Source of the DNA: Thiogranum sp.
Lineage (GTDB): Bacteria; Pseudomonadota; Gammaproteobacteria; DSM-19610
DNA: 64,000 nt
Direction: 5' to 3'
NCBI GenBank assembly: GCA_030148805.1
Contig: JASBSS010000018.1
Span: 1-64,000 of the forward strand
The notes under the pieces are model-generated. The model did not search any database. It worked only from the letters and a program-made list of their open reading frames with translations, and was not told where the DNA came from. Made by a program: the position numbers and the translations under genes. Shown here piece by piece: positions 39,801 through 47,380 of this stretch (position 1 is the stretch's first letter; the number at the start of each line of letters is the position of its first letter).

Positions 39801-39977
39801 GATCAGATCACTGCTGGCCCCGGGATAGGACGTGGTGACGGTGACCACCGTGTTCTTGGTCTCGGGATACTGGCGCACCTCGAGGGAAAAGATCGCCCGC
39901 AGACCGACCAGCAGGATCAGCAGACTGACCACGCTGGCCAGCACCGGCCGGCGTACGAACAGATCGGTGAAGTTCAT
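36843..39977 (-). CDS. RND multidrug efflux permease
   Basis: 1044-residue inner-membrane proton-driven pump of the AcrB/MexF (HAE1) superfamily. Seen: N-terminal MNFTDLFVRRPVLASVVSLL, proton-relay aspartates in GLVVDDAIIIVENVHRHIEA (TM4), and the TM10 lysine in GLIAKNGILIVEFANQL; two large periplasmic loops. Overlaps its membrane-fusion partner by 4 bases (ATGA). No TolC-like gene nearby, so it must borrow a channel encoded elsewhere. Substrates cannot be predicted. Confidence 0.95.
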   Translation of the reverse strand: MNFTDLFVRRPVLASVVSLLILLVGLRAIFSLEVRQYPETKNTVVTVTTSYPGASSDLIKGFITTPLQQAIAEADGIDYLFARSTQGRSTIEAHMELNYDSNAAVAEIQAKVASQRNVLPAEAEDPVIDSTTGETTALMYLAFYSDSMKPSQITDYLLRVAQPKLQAVPGVAKAELIGNKTFAMRIWLDPQRMAALGVTANDVRAVLQANNYLAGIGETKGAYTAITLSATTDLATVEDFRNLVVSSTDGTLVRLADISRPELGAEDYDSTSWYKGKPAIFVGIKQAPGANPLEVAKRVRALIPDIRSQLPEGLQVHIPYDASVFIEDSIDEVFSTLLEAVGIVLVVVYLSLGSVRAALIPAVAVPLSLVGGAFLMLLMGFSINLLTLLAMVLAIGLVVDDAIIIVENVHRHIEAGQSRMQAALIGARELALPVIAMTTTLIAVYAPIGFMGGLVGTLFTEFAFALAGAVLISGVVALTLSPMLASRVLKPHGQQGRFEQWVEGRFERLSVAYQRRLHGTLDALPVTLVFATVVLVSIFFMFVSSKHELAPVEDQSILFFQATAPQTATLDYNEAYTRQIQAAFTSVPEYHESFFLLGRGEPTTTFGGFKMEQPSKRARSQMDVQPEIQAKLANIAGFQTAVFPRPSLPGSGGGLPVQFVITADADYRDLNDVADQLLGKAMASGRFMFLMKDLQYSRPRTTLEIDRDRAGDLGISMADIGRNLATLLGGNYINRFSLEGRSYRVIAQVDREFRLQPEALKNYYIRPGSGDLIRLTPAAADAARAANGPALVPLESFVHFKDSVEPNQRTQFQQLNALTLQGVMAPGVSLGDALGYLENTARELFPRGYTWDFSGQSRQFAQQGSALVVTFFLSILVIYLVLAAQFESWRDPLTILVSVPMSIAGALAFITLGFATVNIYTQVGLITLIGLIAKNGILIVEFANQLQLTEGLDKRAAVERAAAIRLRPILMTTVSMIVAMVPLLLATGPGAVSRFHIGLTIATGLGIGTLFTLFVVPAVYLLLGRDHRRARSAAASRDPEGNPA

Positions 39978-41071
39978 CCGCCGTCGACCTTGCCGTCCAG
40001 TTCCACGCTGTTGTCGATCTTCACCGCCTGACCATTGCGCAGCTTGTTCTGACCGGCGGCCACCACGCGTTCCCCGGCTTGCAGTCCACTGGTGATTTCC
40101 ACCCGGCCAGCGCGCACGGCACCGGTGGTTACCGGGCGGTTGCGCACCACATCGCCGTTGTCCCCCTGCTCGATGACGAACACCGACTCGCCATAAGGGT
40201 TATAGGTCACCGCGGTGCGCGGCAAGGTCAGCACATGGTCGCGTTGCGCCAACACGGTGCTGACCTCGGCGAACATGCCGGGGCGTAACAGGCGCTCGGG
40301 ATTGTCCAGGGTCGCCCGCAGCCGCAACGTGCGGGTGGCGCGGTCGATGCTCGGATTGATGGCGCTGATGCTGCCCTTGAAAACCCGCCCGGGCCAGGCC
40401 TGAACCCTGACCTCCACCGCCTGCCCCAGGTGGACGTCGGCGAAATGACGCTCGGGCAGCGTGTAATCGACGAAAACCGGTTCCAGCGATTGTAGCGAGA
40501 CGATGGCGTCGCCCGGCGACAGATATTGCCCGAGGTTGATATCGACGATTCCCAGCTGCCCGCCGAACGGCGCGCGAATGGCCTTCTTGCGGATCACCGC
40601 CTCCTTGGCCGCCACCGCGGCCTCGGCGCTATCCAGGCTGGCACGCGACTGATCGAAGTCCGAGCGCGACACGGAGCGGTCCTTGAGCAGCTTGCTGTTG
40701 CGCTCGTATTGCAGTTGCGCCAGTTTTCGCTGGGCGATGAGTCCCTTGAGATCGGCCTGATCGACGCTGTCATCCAGGCGCAGGAGCAGGTCTCCGGCCT
40801 TGACCACCTGAGCTGACGTGGCCAGGATCTGGTCGACCTTGCCGGCCAACTCGGTGGTGACGAAAATCCCCTCCACCGCCTCCACGCTGCCGACGGCCTG
40901 CAGATAGGGCTGCCAGCGCTGCGCCACGACCTCGGCCGAGGCGATCACCGCCGGCGGCGGCGGGGCCGACATCTGGGCCGCCATCTGCATGCCGGCGTAG
41001 TATTTCCAGCCGAAGATCCCCCCAAAGACCAGCAACAGAATGAGGCTGACCAGAAGCAGTCGTTTGATCAC
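39974..41071 (-). CDS. RND efflux periplasmic adaptor (membrane fusion protein)
   Basis: 365 residues. One N-terminal membrane anchor (about residues 4-26), lipoyl halves (GSVEAVEGIFVTTELAGKVD and RAPFGGQLGIVDINLGQYLS), a coiled-coil hairpin between them, and a beta-barrel domain. The start is GTG at 41071 with AAGGTAAC upstream. First gene of the efflux operon, divergent from lon. No adjacent local regulator; the nearest TetR gene at 44596 has its own operator elsewhere. Confidence 0.93.
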   Translation of the reverse strand: MIKRLLLVSLILLLVFGGIFGWKYYAGMQMAAQMSAPPPPAVIASAEVVAQRWQPYLQAVGSVEAVEGIFVTTELAGKVDQILATSAQVVKAGDLLLRLDDSVDQADLKGLIAQRKLAQLQYERNSKLLKDRSVSRSDFDQSRASLDSAEAAVAAKEAVIRKKAIRAPFGGQLGIVDINLGQYLSPGDAIVSLQSLEPVFVDYTLPERHFADVHLGQAVEVRVQAWPGRVFKGSISAINPSIDRATRTLRLRATLDNPERLLRPGMFAEVSTVLAQRDHVLTLPRTAVTYNPYGESVFVIEQGDNGDVVRNRPVTTGAVRAGRVEITSGLQAGERVVAAGQNKLRNGQAVKIDNSVELDGKVDGG

Positions 41072-41523
41072 TTTGTTGTTACCTTATCGCGTGGGATCCA
41101 AACTACGAGTAGACAGCGAACTGTAACACAAATTCGTTAAATCTGAATGCGTCGAACAGGACCCGTCGGGAGAAATTCCTGCGCCGCCACCACCCGCCGC
41201 GCCGACCGGTTCGCGGATTGCCCCAGACGCGCGGTCGCGGTTGCAGGGATTTTTTGCCCCTAGCATCTCGTCCCTGCGCGTTTATTCACACAACGCGCCA
41301 GACCCCGCGAAAGATGAGACGAAGCTCACCTCAGCTTATATTTTATTGAATTAAAATCCATATCTTATTGTTTATTAACATATAGATTTTCGATCAAAAA
41401 ATGATCAATTTAACCGTCCGCCGGCGTTTCCCGGCCCGCGAGACGCTTTCACCCCGCTAATCCACATACTTATCCACAGTAACCGTGGATATCTTTATTT
41501 AATGCGCGGGCCGGATTTTGGCG
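41072..41523. other. intergenic region with DnaA-box-like nonamers and AT-rich tract
   Basis: No convincing gene lies between the efflux operon and the lon promoter. The region holds TTATTCACA (41282-41290) and TTATCCACA (41470-41478), both perfect to the DnaA-box consensus TTATNCACA; a one-mismatch TAATCCACA (41458-41466); and a weaker inverted copy at 41483-41491. Between them is an extremely AT-rich tract (41336-41413) containing two GATC sites. This resembles an origin or DnaA-binding element, but none of the usual origin neighbours (dnaA, mnmG, rpmH) is here, so DnaA-dependent regulation or chance remain open. Confidence 0.4.
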
Positions 41524-41549
41524 TTGAAATACCCACCGACCAACCCCAT
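41524..41549 (+). promoter_or_regulatory. sigma-32 (RpoH) heat-shock promoter of lon
   Basis: TTGAAA at 41524-41529, a 14-bp spacer, then CCCCAT at 41544-41549, matching the RpoH consensus (CTTGAAA, 13-15 bp, CCCCATNT). Placed about 50 bp before the lon ATG. lon is a known heat-shock gene in proteobacteria, so position and gene agree. Confidence 0.85.
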
Positions 41550-41598
41550 CTGAGCGCAATGAAGCCATTGGGCCCTAACCACTAATAAGATCGAGCTA

Positions 41599-43995
41599 AT
41601 GGAAATCGAGTCCCCCGAAAGTCAGTCTACGAGTCACTCCCAGGCCCCCAACAGCGAACTGGTGCGCGCACGCGATATTCTCCCGGGCGCCATCCCCCTA
41701 CTGCCGGTCTCGGAACGCCCCTTTTTCCCTGGCCAGGCCATACCGCTGTTGGTCGACCCCGAACCCTGGGACGCCACCATCCGCGCGGCCCAGGAGAACG
41801 CCCATAACATTGTCGGCCTGGTGCTGGTGAAAACCGATCGCGCCGAGCAGGCCGGGGTGAAGGATTTCCATCGCATGGGCACCGCCTGTCGCATCCACCG
41901 CGTCGCCCGCCAGGACGGCCGCATGCAGGTGCTGCTCGAAGGCGTGGAGCGGTTCCGGATCGTCGACTGGCTGAATCGTCAGCCGCCGTTCAGCGCGCGC
42001 GTGGAATATTTTCCCGAGGCACGTTACGAGGAAATTCCGGAAATCAAGGCCTACGCCATCGCGGTGATCAACACCATCAAGGAACTGATACCGCTCAATC
42101 CCCTGTATGGCGAGGAATTCAAACTGTTTCTCGACAACTTCCACCCCAACGACCCGTCGCACCTGGCCGATTTCGCCGCCAGCCTGACCACCTCGGCGCG
42201 CCAGGAGCAGCAGGAAGTGCTGGAGGCGGTCGATCTGTTGACCCGCCTGGAACGCGTCCATGTGCTGATCAACAAAGAACTCGAAGTCGCCAAGGCGCAG
42301 GCGCACATCCGCAAGCAGGTCGAGCAGGAGATGCAGGCGCATCAGCGCGAGCATATCCTGCGCGAGCAGATGAAGGTGATCCAGAAGGAACTGGGCATCT
42401 CGAAGGACGACCGCACCGCCGAAATCGACAAATTCCGCGAACGCATCGAGGCACTCAGGCTGTCGGCGCCGGCCAAGGCCCGCCTGGATGACGAAATGCA
42501 GAAGTTCTCGGTGCTCGAAACCGGGTCGCCGGAGTACGCCACCACGCGCAACTATCTCGACTGGCTGACCTTGTTGCCCTGGGGCAGGTACACGGAGGAT
42601 CAACTCGACCTGGAACGCGCCCAGGAGATCCTCGACGCCGACCACGACGGCCTGAACGATATCAAGCAGCGGATTCTCGAATTCATCGGTGTCGGCATCA
42701 TGAAAGGCGAGGTCTCGGGCTCGATCATTCTGTTCGTCGGCCCGCCCGGGGTCGGCAAAACCTCCCTGGGGCGCTCGATCGCGCGCGCCCTGGGACGGAA
42801 ATTCTTCCGTTTTTCGCTCGGCGGCATGCGCGACGAAGCCGAAATCAAGGGCCATCGGCGCACCTACGTCGGCGCCATGCCCGGCAAGTTCATCCAGGCG
42901 TTCAAGGACACGCAGTCGGCCAATCCCGTGATCATGCTCGATGAAATCGACAAGGTCGGCGCCTCTTACCACGGCGATCCGGCCTCGGCGCTGCTGGAGG
43001 TACTCGACCCGGAGCAGAACAGCGATTTCCTGGATCACTATCTCGATGTTCCCTTCGACCTGTCCAAGGCCCTGTTCATCTGCACGGCCAACCAGCTCGA
43101 TACCATTCCCGGCCCGTTACTCGACCGCATGGAAGTCATCCAGCTTTCCGGCTATCTGGCCAGCGAGAAGGTGGATATCGCGCGCAACCACCTGTTGCCG
43201 CGACTGCTGACGCGCAACGGCCTGAAAAAACGCGGTCAACTGCGCCTCGACAAAGCGGCGCTGCGCAAAATCATCGAGCAATACGCGCGCGAGGCCGGTG
43301 TTCGCCGGCTGGAAAAGCTGCTCGGTCAGATCGCGCGCAAGGCGGTGGTGAAAATCCTCGGCGGCGCCAAGCAGCCGGTGCACGTGCGGGTGGGCGACGT
43401 CGAGGAGTATCTGGGCAAGCCGGTCTTCGTCAAGGACAAACCGCTCAGCGGCGTGGGTCTGATCAGCGGCCTGGCCTGGACCGCCATGGGCGGCGCCACG
43501 CTGACCATCGAAGCCACCCGCATTCACAGTTTCAGTCGCGGCTTCAAACTCACCGGCCAATTGGGCGACGTGATGAAAGAGTCCGCCGAAATCGCCTACA
43601 GCTACGTGCTGGCCAACGCCGAACGCTTCGGTGCCTCGCCGGACTTTTTCGAAAAGTCCCTGGTACACCTGCACGTGCCCGCCGGCGCCACCCCGAAAGA
43701 CGGCCCCAGCGCCGGCATCACCATGGCAAGCGCCCTGCTGTCGCTGGCGAAGCGGCGCAAACCGGTACGCAACATCGCCATGACCGGCGAACTGACGCTC
43801 ACCGGTCAGGTGCTGCCGGTCGGCGGGATTCGCGAAAAGGTCATCGCCGCGCGGCGCGCGGGCATCAAGGAGCTGATTCTGCCGGCGGCGAACAAAGGCG
43901 ATTTCGAGGAAATCCCCGACTACATCCGCAGCGGCCTGAAGGTGCATTTCGCCGCTCAGTATCCCGAGGTCGCGCAGCTGCTGTTTGAGCGTTGA
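41599..43995 (+). CDS. lon: ATP-dependent protease La (LonA)
   Basis: 798-residue AAA+ serine protease for misfolded and regulatory proteins. Seen: N-terminal substrate domain from [15 protein letters not shown] (read as [14 protein letters not shown]), Walker [15 protein letters not shown] (near residue 380), Walker [11 protein letters not shown], and the Ser-Lys dyad S704 in [11 protein letters not shown] and K747 in [14 protein letters not shown], 43 residues apart as in E. coli Lon. The N-terminus has a short Ser/Gln-rich extension. clpX, usually next to lon, is absent, consistent with a second lon-type gene or altered order. Confidence 0.96.
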   Translation: MEIESPESQSTSHSQAPNSELVRARDILPGAIPLLPVSERPFFPGQAIPLLVDPEPWDATIRAAQENAHNIVGLVLVKTDRAEQAGVKDFHRMGTACRIHRVARQDGRMQVLLEGVERFRIVDWLNRQPPFSARVEYFPEARYEEIPEIKAYAIAVINTIKELIPLNPLYGEEFKLFLDNFHPNDPSHLADFAASLTTSARQEQQEVLEAVDLLTRLERVHVLINKELEVAKAQAHIRKQVEQEMQAHQREHILREQMKVIQKELGISKDDRTAEIDKFRERIEALRLSAPAKARLDDEMQKFSVLETGSPEYATTRNYLDWLTLLPWGRYTEDQLDLERAQEILDADHDGLNDIKQRILEFIGVGIMKGEVSGSIILFVGPPGVGKTSLGRSIARALGRKFFRFSLGGMRDEAEIKGHRRTYVGAMPGKFIQAFKDTQSANPVIMLDEIDKVGASYHGDPASALLEVLDPEQNSDFLDHYLDVPFDLSKALFICTANQLDTIPGPLLDRMEVIQLSGYLASEKVDIARNHLLPRLLTRNGLKKRGQLRLDKAALRKIIEQYAREAGVRRLEKLLGQIARKAVVKILGGAKQPVHVRVGDVEEYLGKPVFVKDKPLSGVGLISGLAWTAMGGATLTIEATRIHSFSRGFKLTGQLGDVMKESAEIAYSYVLANAERFGASPDFFEKSLVHLHVPAGATPKDGPSAGITMASALLSLAKRRKPVRNIAMTGELTLTGQVLPVGGIREKVIAARRAGIKELILPAANKGDFEEIPDYIRSGLKVHFAAQYPEVAQLLFER

Positions 43996-44008
43996 ACGCG
44001 CTCGGGCC

Positions 44009-44539
44009 ATGATCGTACTGTTCAACAAGCCGTTCCGTGTGCTCTCCCAGTTCACCACGGACGGCGACAAGCGCACGCTCGCCGATTATCTCGACATTCC
44101 CGGCGTCTACTGCGCCGGGCGCCTGGATTACGACAGCGAGGGCCTGTTGGTTCTCACCGACGACGGCAGATTGCAAAATCGCATCGCCAATCCCAGACAT
44201 GGCAAGGCCAAGCACTACTGGGCACAGGTCGAAGGCCTCCCGAGCGAAGCCGATCTGCAACCGCTGCGCCAGGGCGTCAGACTGAAAGACGGGATGACAC
44301 AGCCGGCGCAGGTCTCGCTCATCGCGCCCCCGGCGGTCTGGGAACGGCAGCCGCCGATACGCGAGCGCAAGAACATCCCCACCAGCTGGCTGCAACTTGT
44401 CATTCGCGAAGGGCGCAATCGACAGGTGCGACGCATGACCGCGCATATCGGCTACCCCACGTTGCGACTGATCCGCTATCAGGTGGGACCCTGGCGGCTC
44501 GACTCCCTGCCGCCGGGAGCTTATACCATCGACCGCTGA
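44009..44539 (+). CDS. rluE: 23S rRNA pseudouridine synthase, RluE-like
   Basis: 176-residue RsuA-family pseudouridine synthase without an S4 domain. Seen: LFNKPFRVLSQFTTDGDKRT, catalytic AGRLDYDSEGLLVLTDDG, GREGRNRQVRRMTAHIGYPT-like segment (REGRNRQVRRMTAHIG) and LRLIRYQVGPWRL. Small size and these motifs fit RluE (U2457 of 23S rRNA). The start is 13 bases after lon, so cotranscription with lon is likely. Confidence 0.88.
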   Translation: MIVLFNKPFRVLSQFTTDGDKRTLADYLDIPGVYCAGRLDYDSEGLLVLTDDGRLQNRIANPRHGKAKHYWAQVEGLPSEADLQPLRQGVRLKDGMTQPAQVSLIAPPAVWERQPPIRERKNIPTSWLQLVIREGRNRQVRRMTAHIGYPTLRLIRYQVGPWRLDSLPPGAYTIDR

Positions 44540-44595
44540 GCGCTCGCCCCTTTGCGCCGCCGGTGTAAAACGGTGGCCGCCGCAGGCACCGCGCC

Positions 44596-45243
44596 TCAGC
44601 GGGCCTGACCCGCCGGGTTTGTCGTGTCCGCGCGCGCAGTCACGCCATAACCGATCGATTGCAAAAACAAGTCGACCAGCAAGTCACACAGTTCCGGCAA
44701 TGGCATGTCGACATAGCGCGAGGAGCGATAGATGCATTTGGCGTACAGCGCTTCGCGTATCATGCCCTGGAAAGCCAGCGCCGCCACTCTCGGCTCCACC
44801 GGCGCGATATCCCTGCGCGTCGACATTTCACCGAGGCTGAACTCGATATAGTCGGTGAAAGGTTTCCAACGGTTCTCGAAAAACTGGCGGGTGGCGTCGC
44901 TGCCTTCCAGGGCGCTGTGCAACTCCATGCGCAGATAGTCGGGATCGCGCGACACGCTGTCGACATAGATCCGCGTGATTCTGCGCAATACATCGTCGAA
45001 GCTGCCGTCGCTGTCGACCACGACGCCGACGTAACTCTCGCGTTTGCAGGCGATCTCGTTCAGAACCGCTTCGTACAACTCTTCCTTGGAGGCGAAATGC
45101 CGGTACAAGATGGCGGGGCTGACCCCCAGACGGGTGGCGATCTCGTCGACCGAAACGCCGTGATAGCCTTTATCGGAAAACAGGACCTTGGCTACCGCCA
45201 GAATGGTTGCGCGCCGTTCGCTGGCCTTGAGCCGTTTCGCCAT
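44596..45243 (-). CDS. TetR family transcriptional regulator
   Basis: 215 residues. N-terminal HTH with RRATILAVAKVLFSDKGYHG, VSVDEIATRLGVSPAILYRH and FASKEELYEAVL; the C-terminal ligand domain is divergent. Lies 58 bp downstream of the tusA-like gene on the same strand with no evident promoter of its own, so it is likely expressed from the promoter/operator at 45552-45593, giving a self-repressed tusA-tetR operon. Inducer unknown. Confidence 0.92.
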   Translation of the reverse strand: MAKRLKASERRATILAVAKVLFSDKGYHGVSVDEIATRLGVSPAILYRHFASKEELYEAVLNEIACKRESYVGVVVDSDGSFDDVLRRITRIYVDSVSRDPDYLRMELHSALEGSDATRQFFENRWKPFTDYIEFSLGEMSTRRDIAPVEPRVAALAFQGMIREALYAKCIYRSSRYVDMPLPELCDLLVDLFLQSIGYGVTARADTTNPAGQAR

Positions 45244-45301
45244 GAAAATAACCTGTCGGCCGCCGCCCACCAGCCGCCCGCGGCGAACGGCGGCCTGGGG
45301 G

Positions 45302-45532
45302 TCAGCCCTTGCGGATATTGAAGTGGTATTCGCCGTTGTTCTGACTGGCTTCCAGCATCTCGTTGCCGGTCTGCTTGCAAAACGCCTCCATATCCTTGAC
45401 CGAACCCGGGTCGGTCGCCACGACTTTCATCACCTGACCGCTGGCGAGACTGTTGATCCCCTTTTTGGCGCGCAGAATCGGCAGGGGACAGTTCAGGCCA
45501 CGGGCATCGACTTCAAGATCAGCGTTCAACAT
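45302..45532 (-). CDS. TusA-like sulfur carrier protein
   Basis: 76-residue SirA/TusA/YedF-family protein. Seen: DARGLNCPLPILRAKKGINS with the persulfide-carrying Cys15 in the CPxP motif. The family shuttles sulfane sulfur for tRNA thiolation, molybdenum cofactor or sulfur oxidation. GAGGAGG RBS. Its unusual partner is the TetR gene downstream. TusA, YedF and related paralogues cannot be told apart by eye. Confidence 0.9.
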   Translation of the reverse strand: MLNADLEVDARGLNCPLPILRAKKGINSLASGQVMKVVATDPGSVKDMEAFCKQTGNEMLEASQNNGEYHFNIRKG

Positions 45533-45551
45533 GGAGCACCTCCTCTAAGTT

Positions 45552-45593
45552 AGTGAACGTTTACTTTATAGTACCTTCCGGTCGGTCTGTCAA
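45552..45593 (-). promoter_or_regulatory. consensus sigma-70 promoter with TetR-type operator
   Basis: On the minus strand TTGACA (45588-45593), a 17-bp spacer, and TATAAA (45565-45570) form a near-perfect promoter. Abutting the -10 on its downstream side is the palindrome AGTGAACGTTTACT (45552-45565; one mismatched pair around AACGTT), where a repressor would block initiation. The regulator encoded at 44596 is the obvious candidate. Confidence 0.82.
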
Positions 45594-45650
45594 CAGTCGC
45601 TCCATGACGTGCTCCCACAAACTATCAACTCATTGATTTTCATTGATATA

Positions 45651-46508
45651 TCATTTTTCGGCGCTCACCATGGCGATCCAGCTCGGATCCGCATCCCCGC
45701 GGGTGGCCGGCTGAAAATTGCCATCCGGCTCGTCATCCTCGTCCCAGCCCTGCCAGTAGAAGGTGACATGGGCGAAACCGGCATCCAGCAGGATGTCATG
45801 CAGCTCGGCCAGCCCATAGAGACGCCAGTCGTAGCTGAAGGCCTGTTTCAGGCGCGAGCCATCGTTGAAGTTGAAATGGATGTGACACTGCATGCGCCCG
45901 CTGATCGGGTCATAGCTCGCCTGATCCCAGACATAGGTGAAACCCTTGTGCTTGGTTTTTTCCTGATATTCCCGATAGGCGTCGTAACCGCCGAAGCAGT
46001 CCAGGAACAAAATACCGTCGTCGGCCAGGGCGGCGTGAACGCTGGCAAAGTAATCCCGCAGGAGCGCCCGCTGCTGAAACACCTGCCAGCTGAAATTCAT
46101 CGCCATCACCACGTCCACCGGCTCGGTGTGCACCGTGAGCACGTTCTCGTTCAGGAGTGTCACCCGCGCCTGCTCGGATGCCTCCAGGGCGGCGATATGG
46201 CGCTCCCGCCCCCATTGCAGTACCTCGGCGTCAAGATCGACGCCGATGGCCCGATTGGTCTTGCGCGCCCGCACCCATTCGCAACACATCTGCGCCGTAC
46301 CGCAGAAATCCTCGCGCAGCAGTTGCGGCTCGCGCTTGCGAATGCGGCGAAAGTTGCTGTCCACGAATTCGTATTCAAACTCGGTCGATTGCACCGATTG
46401 TTCGTAAAGTTCGTGCCGATCGGCTCTGTCGGCCTTGGAAGGTTTCCCGGACTTGGACGCCTTGGCGGATTTTCCAGCATTTTTGTGCCGGCTTTTCTTG
46501 ATGTTCAT
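45651..46508 (-). CDS. class I SAM-dependent methyltransferase
   Basis: 285 residues with a Lys/Ser-rich N-terminal tail (about 28 residues) and a Rossmann methyltransferase core: LLREDFCGTAQMCCEWVRA (motif I variant), AIGVDLDAEVLQWGRERH (motif II) and DDGILFLDCFGGYDAYREYQ. Substrate unknown. It is divergent from the inositol-monophosphatase gene. The lysine-rich tail could bind nucleic acid, but that is speculative. Confidence 0.82.
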   Translation of the reverse strand: MNIKKSRHKNAGKSAKASKSGKPSKADRADRHELYEQSVQSTEFEYEFVDSNFRRIRKREPQLLREDFCGTAQMCCEWVRARKTNRAIGVDLDAEVLQWGRERHIAALEASEQARVTLLNENVLTVHTEPVDVVMAMNFSWQVFQQRALLRDYFASVHAALADDGILFLDCFGGYDAYREYQEKTKHKGFTYVWDQASYDPISGRMQCHIHFNFNDGSRLKQAFSYDWRLYGLAELHDILLDAGFAHVTFYWQGWDEDDEPDGNFQPATRGDADPSWIAMVSAEK

Positions 46509-46570
46509 GGACAGCCTTTGTGCGACAATAAAAATAACGATGGATCATACCAAGTAAAAGCTGTCATTCA

Positions 46571-47380
46571 ATGTTTCCCCAGACCCTACAGCGGCTCTCC
46601 CGGCTGGTGATGGAAGTTGCCGACCGCGAGCTGCCGCCGCGCTTCAACCGTTGTGACAGCGAACGCAAGAGCGATGGCAGTCTGGTGACCGAAGCCGACC
46701 TCGTGGTACAGCAACAACTCGCCGAAGCCCTGCTGCAAGCCTGGCCCGGGAGCGCGCTATTGGGCGAGGAGATGCGCACCCAAGAGCAACAGCAGGCGCT
46801 GGAGCGGGCCGGCGAGGGCGTCTGGTGCATAGATCCGCTGGATGGCACCAGCAACTTTGCCGTCGGCGTGCCCTATTACGCGGTCTCCGTGGCGCTGATC
46901 CGGGAACATCGGCCGCAGCTGGCGGTGGTCTACGATCCGGCGCGCAGGGAATGCTTCAGCGCGGCGCACGGACAGGGCGCGTGGCTCAATGCAACGCCCC
47001 TGCGCGCCAGCCACGCCGGCACGCCTTTGCGCGACTGCATGGCGATGATCGACTTCAAACGCCTGTCCGCGGCGCTGGCCGGACGCCTGGCGGCGGAGCC
47101 CCCCTACAAGTCGCAACGCAGTTTCGGTGCCGTGGCCCTCGATTGGTGCTGGCTAGCCGCGGGACGCTGTCATCTCTATCTGCACGGGCGGCAGAAGCTC
47201 TGGGATTACGCGGCCGGCTGGTTGATCCTGCATGAGTGCGGCGGACGGGCGCTGACGCTCAACGGCGAGGACGTATTCATAGCGTCGCTCGAGCCGCGTT
47301 CGGCCGCCGCCGCGCTCGATCCCGAGCTGTTCGCCCGTTGGAGCGAGTGGTTGCGGATTCCGACGACTAGCCGCCGCTGA
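46571..47380 (+). CDS. inositol monophosphatase family protein
   Basis: 269 residues of the Mg-dependent, Li-sensitive phosphatase family. Seen: LLGEEM (metal Glu), the signature WCIDPLDGTSNFAVGVPYYA, and KLWDYAAGWLILHECGGRA near the C-terminus. Could be a 3'(2'),5'-bisphosphate nucleotidase (CysQ-like) or a sugar phosphatase. The 3' end overlaps the convergent HDOD gene by 14 bases. Confidence 0.9.
   Translation: MFPQTLQRLSRLVMEVADRELPPRFNRCDSERKSDGSLVTEADLVVQQQLAEALLQAWPGSALLGEEMRTQEQQQALERAGEGVWCIDPLDGTSNFAVGVPYYAVSVALIREHRPQLAVVYDPARRECFSAAHGQGAWLNATPLRASHAGTPLRDCMAMIDFKRLSAALAGRLAAEPPYKSQRSFGAVALDWCWLAAGRCHLYLHGRQKLWDYAAGWLILHECGGRALTLNGEDVFIASLEPRSAAAALDPELFARWSEWLRIPTTSRR

Noticed and set aside
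41084-41266. 60-codon minus-strand frame upstream of the efflux operon
   Set aside because: No RBS or domain; composition and position fit leader DNA of the efflux operon.
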